This document shows, one piece after another, positions 24,659 through 29,655 of a stretch of DNA of 29,655 nucleotides (position 1 is its first letter; each line of letters starts with the position of its first letter). Below the pieces are notes generated by a model. It worked only from the letters and a program-made list of their open reading frames with translations. It ran no database searches and had not been told where the DNA came from. The DNA lies in the NCBI GenBank assembly GCA_947385085.1, contig CANDJN010000029.1:1-29655 (forward strand), read 5' to 3'. Origin of the DNA: an uncultured Erysipelotrichaceae bacterium (GTDB lineage: Bacteria; Bacillota_I; Bacilli_A; Erysipelotrichales; Erysipelotrichaceae). Position numbers and translations under genes: made by a program.

Positions 24659-25413
24659 TCCCCCATTCTCCCTCCTTGATACTGAAAATAATACATGCCG
24701 ATACCGGCAGCGATCGCAACATTCAACGATTCAAATGTTGCCATTTCGATTTTGATGCGATGATCGCACTGTGTCAAAAGCTCATGACGGATCCCATTGC
24801 CTTCATTACCGAATACCAGTGCATAACGCGATGGAATTTTCACCTGTTGTAGTGGTATAGCATCCTGCAGCGCTGTCGCAAAAACCGGAATGTGCTCTTG
24901 TTGTAACAAAGAAACAAAGGCTCTTAAATCTGTGCGCCTTAGTGATAGCTGAAAAATCGCTCCCTGGGTAGCGCGTATCACCTTCTCATGATACACATCC
25001 ACACAATCATTTGAGAGCACAACTTCCTCAATTCCAAAGGCCAAAGCACTACGCAATATCGTTCCCATATTACCTGGATCTTGAATTCCATCCAGAAGTA
25101 TCCATGACTTTTGCTTTACCGGTAATGAAACAGCATTAGGAATGCCACATACTCCCATCACGTTTTCGCCCGAGCTCAGCGTTGATAAGCGCCGCATGAT
25201 TTCATCGCTAACCTCATAAACAGGCAACGACACATCGGCAGCCACATCCAATCCTTGCAACACAATTAACGTTTCTAGGCAACCAGCAACATAAGCTTCC
25301 TCAACAAGATGCTTTCCTTCTACTAAAAACTTTTGTTCACGATCGCGATACTTTTTTTCTTTAAGCTTGATCCATCCCTTGATGCGGGGATTATTGATTG
25401 ATGTCAATTCCAT
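24655..25413 (-). CDS. SpoU/TrmH-family RNA 2'-O-methyltransferase
   Basis: 252 aa. An N-terminal substrate-binding domain (SINNPRIKGWIKLKEKKYRD) is followed by the knotted SPOUT catalytic domain with the three family motifs: LDGIQDPGNMGTILRSA, LVFGNEGNGI and ESLNVAIAAGI. It methylates a ribose 2'-OH in rRNA or tRNA using SAM; which site (for example RlmB-like) cannot be read from sequence. AAGGAGAAAGCC precedes the ATG. First gene of a two-gene unit with the prepilin peptidase. Confidence 0.93.
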   Translation of the reverse strand: MELTSINNPRIKGWIKLKEKKYRDREQKFLVEGKHLVEEAYVAGCLETLIVLQGLDVAADVSLPVYEVSDEIMRRLSTLSSGENVMGVCGIPNAVSLPVKQKSWILLDGIQDPGNMGTILRSALAFGIEEVVLSNDCVDVYHEKVIRATQGAIFQLSLRRTDLRAFVSLLQQEHIPVFATALQDAIPLQQVKIPSRYALVFGNEGNGIRHELLTQCDHRIKIEMATFESLNVAIAAGIGMYYFQYQGGRMGD

Positions 25414-25444
25414 GGCTTTCTCCTTGTATTTCTTTTTCCATAAT

Positions 25445-25470
25445 GAAAGAAAGACAGGAAAGCTCCTGTC
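25445..25470 (-). terminator. Terminator of recA
   Basis: Minus strand GACAGGA, GCTT, TCCTGTC, then TTTCTTTC; begins right after the recA stop codon. Confidence 0.88.
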
Positions 25471-26547
25471 TCACGCATTGTTTTCTTCACTCCCTGTAGC
25501 TTCCCCTTCTGATTCAGTTTTAGGATGCATCGCTTCCTTTAATTTAGCGGCAACTTCCTCACAAAATTCTTTATGCTCCTTCAAATACTGCTTAGCAGAT
25601 TCTTTACCCTGGCCAATTTTATTGCCGTTATAAGAGAACCATGATCCGCTTTTTTGGATAATATCATGATCCACGCACAGATCCAAAACCTCCGCAACAT
25701 AAGAGATTCCTTCACCATACATAATTTCGATCTGAGCGGTTTTGAACGGCGGAGCGACTTTATTCTTCACAATTTTCACATTTACTTTATTACCGATAAT
25801 GTCGGTTCCATTCTTAATGGCTTCACTGCGGCGAATATCCACGCGCACCGAAGCATAGAATTTCAGCGCTCGACCACCCGGTGTTGTTTCCGGATTGCCG
25901 AACATAATACCAACCTTTTCACGCAGCTGATTAATGAAGATCGCGGTACATTCACTGCGATTCATCACACCGCTTAATTTTCGCATCGCTTTGGACATTA
26001 GGCGAGCCTGTAAACCAACATGCGCATCACCCATTTCACCATCAAGCTCTGCCTGCGGTACAAGTGCAGCGACCGAATCCACGACTACCAAATCAATTGC
26101 GCCGCTTTTAATCAGCATTTCCGTAATTTCCAATGCCTGTTCACCGCTGTCCGGTTGAGAAAGGATTAATTCATTCGTATCAACCCCTAAATTGCGTGCA
26201 TAGATCGGATCAATCGCATTTTCCGCATCGATAAATGCCGCTCTGCCACCCTTCTTTTGTATTTCCGCAATCGCATGAAGCGCTAATGTCGTCTTACCAC
26301 TTGATTCCGGACCGTAGATTTCGATAATTCTGCCTTTCGGAAATCCACCGATTCCCAATGCTTCATCAATTTTAATCGAGCCGGTAGAAATGGCATCAAT
26401 ATCCACGGCTGAGCGCTCTCCCAATTTCATGATGGAGCCCTTGCCATACTGTTTCTCAATTTCCTTTATTGCTTTAGATAATGCCTCGTCACGAATTTCA
26501 CTCTCGCTTTGAGCGGCACTCTTTTTCGTTTTCTTTTGTTCTTCCAC
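25471..26547 (-). CDS. recA: Recombinase RecA
   Basis: 358 aa, full length. DNA-dependent ATPase for homologous recombination and SOS induction. Walker A GPESSGKTT, Walker B region LVVVDSVAALVP, loop L1/L2 region (INQLREKVGIMFGNPETTPG) and an acidic C-terminal tail (ESEGEATGSEENN) are seen. The start codon is GTG at 26547 with AAAGGAGAG eight bases upstream. It follows the cinA-type gene after 16 bp, so it is probably transcribed with rodZ-pgsA-cinA. I see no LexA-type box in front of it. Confidence 0.98.
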   Translation of the reverse strand: MEEQKKTKKSAAQSESEIRDEALSKAIKEIEKQYGKGSIMKLGERSAVDIDAISTGSIKIDEALGIGGFPKGRIIEIYGPESSGKTTLALHAIAEIQKKGGRAAFIDAENAIDPIYARNLGVDTNELILSQPDSGEQALEITEMLIKSGAIDLVVVDSVAALVPQAELDGEMGDAHVGLQARLMSKAMRKLSGVMNRSECTAIFINQLREKVGIMFGNPETTPGGRALKFYASVRVDIRRSEAIKNGTDIIGNKVNVKIVKNKVAPPFKTAQIEIMYGEGISYVAEVLDLCVDHDIIQKSGSWFSYNGNKIGQGKESAKQYLKEHKEFCEEVAAKLKEAMHPKTESEGEATGSEENNA

Positions 26548-26563
26548 TTGGATCTCTCCTTTA

Positions 26564-27022
26564 TTATTCTTTCAGCAAACGGATCACTTCCGCTGTCATT
26601 TTCATCACTGCCTGCATACGGATCTCATTGCGCGATCCGCTCAGTTGCAGCTTATACGTATTCACTTTTGCCTCACAGGCAATCGCACAATATACGCGTC
26701 CTACCGGCTTCCCTTCCATGACATCAGGCCCGGCATTTCCGCTGAAAGAAACACAGATGTCACAAGCCAGAAGTTCTTTCGTCTTAATTGCCATTTCCGC
26801 CGCGCAGGAAGCGCTGACAACTCCATTGCGCTCAATCACATCATGATCGATGCCAAGCAATTGTTCCTTCACTGCCGTCTGATAAGTAACGATACCGCCC
26901 TTTAATACCGCAGAAGCTCCACTTATCGATGCGAGCTGAGAAGTAAATAGCCCTGCCGTTAAGCTTTCACAGCTACCGATGGTCAATCCTCGCTCCTTTA
27001 ACAGTGCAAGCAGCTCTTCCAT
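26564..27022 (-). CDS. CinA C-terminal domain protein (NMN amidase type)
   Basis: 152 aa, equal to the C-terminal domain of CinA alone, as in PncC. Relatives deamidate nicotinamide mononucleotide to recycle NAD. Family blocks seen: SCESLTAGLFTSQLASISGAS, GGIVTYQTAVKEQLLG, and SFSGNAGPDVMEGKPVGRV. The N-terminal MoaB-like half of full CinA is absent and not present next to it. Located 1 bp after the pgsA stop, upstream of recA, the same order as cinA-recA in other Bacillota. Confidence 0.92.
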   Translation of the reverse strand: MEELLALLKERGLTIGSCESLTAGLFTSQLASISGASAVLKGGIVTYQTAVKEQLLGIDHDVIERNGVVSASCAAEMAIKTKELLACDICVSFSGNAGPDVMEGKPVGRVYCAIACEAKVNTYKLQLSGSRNEIRMQAVMKMTAEVIRLLKE

Positions 27023-27023
27023 G

Positions 27024-27617
27024 TTACATCGTCTCCATAATCACATCTTTGAGCTGCATAAAATATGATATGCCACTGATAACTGATACGCACATGGAAA
27101 ACCACAAGAGCCATTCGCCCATCGGAAAACGCGCCAATTCAAATGGCAAATTATTAAGCAACAGCACAATAATTGTCATCATTTGTGCGACCGTTTTCAC
27201 CTTTCCCATATAACCGGCGGCAACGACAATCCCTTTCTCACTGGCATTCATACGCAGCCCATCGACAATCGTATCACGCCAAATCATAATCATCACCGGC
27301 AATACCGGCACCGTACCACTCGCCGCAAACAAAATGAGCATCGTATTGACAAGCAGCTTATCCGCAATCGGATCAATGAATTTACCAAAGGATGTGATTA
27401 AATTGTTTTTGCGTGCAATATAACCATCCAAAAAATCAGTAAATGATGCGATTGCAAATAAAACAAGTACAATGATATTGGTAATGCGCAAAGAGACGAA
27501 ATCAAATTGCAGCTCCGCAATTTCGATTCCAAATTGCGCATATGGGAACAAATATATCAATGCAATTAATGGCACAAGACAAATGCGCATTAAAGAAAGA
27601 CGATTGGGTAAATTCAT
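27024..27617 (-). CDS. pgsA: CDP-diacylglycerol-glycerol-3-phosphate 3-phosphatidyltransferase
   Basis: 197 aa integral membrane enzyme making phosphatidylglycerol phosphate. The CDP-alcohol phosphotransferase signature D-x2-D-G-x2-A-R-x8-G-x3-D-x3-D is complete (TDFLDGYIARK, then FGKFIDPIADK). About five or six hydrophobic spans. AAAGGGG precedes the ATG. It starts 1 bp after rodZ stops. Confidence 0.96.
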   Translation of the reverse strand: MNLPNRLSLMRICLVPLIALIYLFPYAQFGIEIAELQFDFVSLRITNIIVLVLFAIASFTDFLDGYIARKNNLITSFGKFIDPIADKLLVNTMLILFAASGTVPVLPVMIMIWRDTIVDGLRMNASEKGIVVAAGYMGKVKTVAQMMTIIVLLLNNLPFELARFPMGEWLLWFSMCVSVISGISYFMQLKDVIMETM

Positions 27618-27618
27618 A

Positions 27619-28560
27619 TTATTCCCCTTTCACATTAAACGTAAGCAATACACTTCCCTGCTTACTTAAAAGTGACTGTGGAATCTCCACCTGTTTTCCG
27701 TTGATCTTTACGCTATTATTTAACATAAAGCCAAACGCTAATAAAATCTTCTTTTTCGGCACTGCCTTTTCGCGAATATGAAGTACGGTGCGATACGGCT
27801 GAATTCCTCGTGCCGGATCCGAAAGTTCCTTATCATCCACCAATACACGGAAACTAGAATCGGACGCAAAGGTAACCTCAATATCTATCTCATCCTCCGC
27901 TGTTAAATTTTCAATCGTATAAATAGCCTGGGTGCTATCATCACTCGTTTTCGTAATGGCCATTTCTTTCTTGTCTTCCTTCGGCTTCTCAATCGGAATT
28001 TCCGGTACAGGCTGCGGATCTTTGGAATATGTCGGTGTCGCTACCGGTGGCTTATGATCCGTCACATCGTCGTCAACACCTTGATTTCCTTGAAACCACA
28101 TCACAAAAGCAAAAATCAATCCGATGAGAATAACGACGATAATCGCCAGAAAGGAAACTAACGACATATCAATGCGATGGCGAGCCTTCCAGTTTTTCAG
28201 CCACTGCATATTCCATTTTTTCTTCTTCTGTCCCGGTTGCTTGATCTTTTCATTGGTTCGCTGGATACCCTGTTCAATCTGCGCATGTTCCATCATCGTC
28301 TCGCGAGTAAAAGAAAGCGTATAATCACTGATGCTGTCCTGCAAATCACCCTTGATCAAGTCAAAATCAATATCTAATGCATTACAATATGCTTTCAAAA
28401 AAAAGCGCAAATAAGATAAGTCATCTTTGAAATAGGAAATATCTCCTTCCTCAATGGCTTTAATATGTTTGATCGTCAGTCGTGTTTTTTCACTGACTGC
28501 TTCGATTGTCAATCCTTTTTCCAGGCGTTTTTGTTTCAGTAAACTTCCGATTTTGTCCAT
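27619..28560 (-). CDS. RodZ-like cell-shape protein
   Basis: 313 aa. N-terminal HTH_25 domain (residues 1-75: LLKQKRLEKGLTIEAV, KHIKAIEEGD), a basic juxtamembrane region, one membrane span at 133-156, a Pro/Lys-rich linker and an outer beta domain (DUF4115-like, about 215-313). This is the RodZ layout; RodZ links MreB to the wall machinery. GAGGTG lies before the ATG. First gene of the rodZ-pgsA-cinA-recA unit, with a good promoter at 28611. Confidence 0.92.
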   Translation of the reverse strand: MDKIGSLLKQKRLEKGLTIEAVSEKTRLTIKHIKAIEEGDISYFKDDLSYLRFFLKAYCNALDIDFDLIKGDLQDSISDYTLSFTRETMMEHAQIEQGIQRTNEKIKQPGQKKKKWNMQWLKNWKARHRIDMSLVSFLAIIVVILIGLIFAFVMWFQGNQGVDDDVTDHKPPVATPTYSKDPQPVPEIPIEKPKEDKKEMAITKTSDDSTQAIYTIENLTAEDEIDIEVTFASDSSFRVLVDDKELSDPARGIQPYRTVLHIREKAVPKKKILLAFGFMLNNSVKINGKQVEIPQSLLSKQGSVLLTFNVKGE

Positions 28561-28610
28561 AATACACCTCGCAAATCATCCGATAAACCAATATTTCCCT
28601 AATCTATAAT

Positions 28611-28639
28611 ATTATAACAAGCATTGGGATCAATGTAAA
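28611..28639 (-). promoter_or_regulatory. Promoter of the rodZ-pgsA-cinA-recA unit
   Basis: Minus strand TTTACA, 17-bp spacer, TATAAT, about 50 bp before rodZ. Confidence 0.75.
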
Positions 28640-28705
28640 CCTAAAAAGTCAGATTCCCATGATAAAAAATCGCAAAAATGGCGATGATAACGACTCTTCA
28701 TAAAC

Positions 28706-28730
28706 AAAAAAAACAGGAGTGTTACTCCTG
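28706..28730 (-). terminator. Terminator of rnpB
   Basis: Minus strand CAGGAGT, AAC, ACTCCTG, then eight T, directly after the rnpB 3' end. Confidence 0.92.
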
Positions 28731-28737
28731 TCCTTCT

Positions 28738-29099
28738 CATATAAGGTAAGCCATGTTCTGTTCCTTAAAAAAGGTGCAGCCATTTATCTATCCGTATCTA
28801 ACGAATCCTAAAGGCAATTTCCTTATCTTTCATCGCCTTCAAGTTCCCCTACCAAATTTGGGTTTCTCGCTTGCGGGGTTTACCAACGTTCCACCTGATC
28901 GATTTCTCGACCAGCTCGTCTCTGTGGCACTTTTACAGCCTGTGATCATCGTCAGCGACCTTAGATCACATAACAGCCGTCAGAATTACTTCTGCCCGGG
29001 CTTATTGTTTCATCCGGCACAAACACTACGAGCAATCGCAGCTCGTGCGAGCATGGACTTTCCTCTGGTGAGCACACCAGCGACCGCATCACTTATATG
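28738..29099 (-). ncRNA. rnpB: RNase P RNA, type B
   Basis: Catalytic RNA that matures tRNA 5' ends. The minus strand holds the universal blocks AGAGGAAAGTCCATGCTCGC near the 5' end, AAAGTGCCACAGAGACGA, GTAAACCCC, the type B stretch GAGAAACCCAAATTTGGTAG, and ACAGAACATGGCTTA near the 3' end. The ends CATATAAG and CTTATATG pair as helix P1 and set the borders. Located 6 bp after gpsB, the same neighbour as in Bacillus. A plus-strand open frame over it is accidental. Confidence 0.97.
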
Positions 29100-29105
29100 A
29101 TTTGT

Positions 29106-29417
29106 TTAGCGGCGAAACACTTCATTTTCCAACCGTGTCAGCCGTTTTAAAATATCCACATTGCTAATATTGACTTCACTCGTATTCGCTCCCTGCTTTC
29201 CTTCCAGCTCTACGATCTTAGCCTTCAGCGCGTTGATCTGTCGTTCGTATTTTTGAAGATGATCGCCCAATTCCTCAATCATCTTGTTATACTGCTGATA
29301 ATCGGAAATAATCAGATCAAGGAATTCATCCACTTCACCGGAGGCATAGCCTTTAAAGTCAATATTGAACTGCTTTTCCAAAACATCTTCCACCGTTAAC
29401 TTAAACCGTTTCTCCAT
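29106..29417 (-). CDS. gpsB: Cell division protein GpsB (DivIVA family)
   Basis: 103 aa. N-terminal DivIVA/GpsB membrane-binding domain (KLTVEDVLEKQFNIDFKGY, GEVDEFLDLIISDYQQY), a coiled coil to about residue 75, and a short C-terminal helix with LTRLENEVF. GpsB couples cell-wall synthases to division and elongation. The GTG at 29426 lies in the ribosome site; the ATG at 29417 is eight bases from GAAGG and preferred. Upstream of rnpB on the same strand. Confidence 0.95.
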   Translation of the reverse strand: MEKRFKLTVEDVLEKQFNIDFKGYASGEVDEFLDLIISDYQQYNKMIEELGDHLQKYERQINALKAKIVELEGKQGANTSEVNISNVDILKRLTRLENEVFRR

Positions 29418-29518
29418 TCGTTTCACCTTCTATCATATAGTTTCTCAAAAAAAGCTAAAAAAAGCAAGAGGAAATGATCGCCATTCCCTTAATTTTATGT
29501 TTTTTCATAAGAAAATAC

Positions 29519-29560
29519 CGCAGGTTTTTCATTCATGCGACAAATTCAACGTCCTGTGGC
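29519..29560. other. Long-loop inverted repeat in the gpsB upstream region
   Basis: CCGCAGG at 29519-29525 and CCTGTGG at 29554-29560 can pair with one G-U, leaving a 28-base loop. It lies in the intergenic space between gpsB and whatever starts at the right edge. Weak as a terminator. Confidence 0.3.
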
Positions 29561-29598
29561 TTTTCCTTGACGTTTTTCTACCTATCTTTTTTCAGATA

Positions 29599-29607
29599 TG
29601 ATATAAT
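29599..29607 (+). promoter_or_regulatory. Extended -10 near the right edge
   Basis: TGATATAAT on the plus strand, 35-40 bp before the window ends. It probably starts a transcript divergent from gpsB; an ATG at 29642 is the first possible start but too little remains to call a gene. Confidence 0.5.
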
Positions 29608-29655
29608 CCCATCTTTGACACTTATGAAAGAAAAAAAGTGAATGAAAGCCGATAA

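Noticed and set aside
26548..26563. Possible LexA operator before recA
   Set aside because: The 16-bp gap carries only the ribosome site; no GAAC-type palindrome is present.
28753..29100. 115-codon plus-strand open frame
   Set aside because: It is the reverse complement of the RNase P RNA, whose conserved blocks and P1 pairing explain the sequence fully.
29567..29607. TTGACG as a -35 for TATAAT at 29602
   Set aside because: The spacer would be 29 bp, far too long; only the extended -10 is kept.
1..29655. tRNA genes, CRISPR arrays, insertion sequences, prophage
   Set aside because: I saw no cloverleaf with CCA-end features, no regularly spaced repeats, and no transposase, integrase or phage structural motif on either strand.

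Overview
The window reads as chromosomal DNA of a low-GC Gram-positive bacterium (Bacillota). The evidence is a sufC-sufD-sufS-sufU-sufB iron-sulfur operon with SufU rather than IscU, a T-box leader in front of pheST, RNase J, GpsB next to a type B RNase P RNA, tandem PrsA-like foldases and strong AAGGAGG-type ribosome binding sites. I infer an Erysipelotrichia-like lineage from the gene mix, but there is no 16S gene here to prove it.

Layout. Positions 184-5450 (minus): suf operon, promoter at 5481-5509, ending with 5-formyltetrahydrofolate cyclo-ligase. Positions 5609-8034 (plus): two secretion foldases and a HIT hydrolase. Positions 8061-10290 (minus): an unknown small protein, an unknown membrane-anchored protein, coaD and rsmD. 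Positions 10430-11608 (minus): an FtsW/RodA-type SEDS protein. Positions 11754-15401 (plus): peptide deformylase, RNase J and a membrane-anchored metallophosphoesterase with unusual active-site motifs. Positions 15492-18258 are the most accessory-looking part: an XRE regulator with membrane segments, an orphan minus-strand unit of unknown genes (one apparently frameshifted) whose promoter overlaps a palindrome, and an acetyltransferase. Position 18338 starts a TauE/SafE permease. Positions 19154-22907 (minus): pheS-pheT behind a T-box leader with a UUC specifier. Positions 22994-23855 (minus): a decayed femAB/murM-like gene that keeps its promoter and an inverted-repeat cluster. Positions 23927-25413 (minus): SpoU-family RNA methyltransferase and prepilin peptidase. 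Positions 25471-28560 (minus): rodZ-pgsA-cinA-recA. Positions 28738-29417 (minus): rnpB and gpsB. The right edge holds a plus-strand promoter-like site and the start of something cut off.

Most of the window is housekeeping: Fe-S assembly, protein export and maturation, cell-wall growth and division (FtsW/RodA, RodZ, GpsB), RNA turnover, phenylalanyl-tRNA charging, phospholipid synthesis and recombination. I did not find a complete novel system. The points most worth a second look are the metallophosphoesterase with replaced metal-ligand motifs, the femAB pseudogene with its retained regulatory region and mutually exclusive inverted repeats, the palindrome-controlled cassette at 16635-17603, the XRE-membrane protein, and the short SufD.
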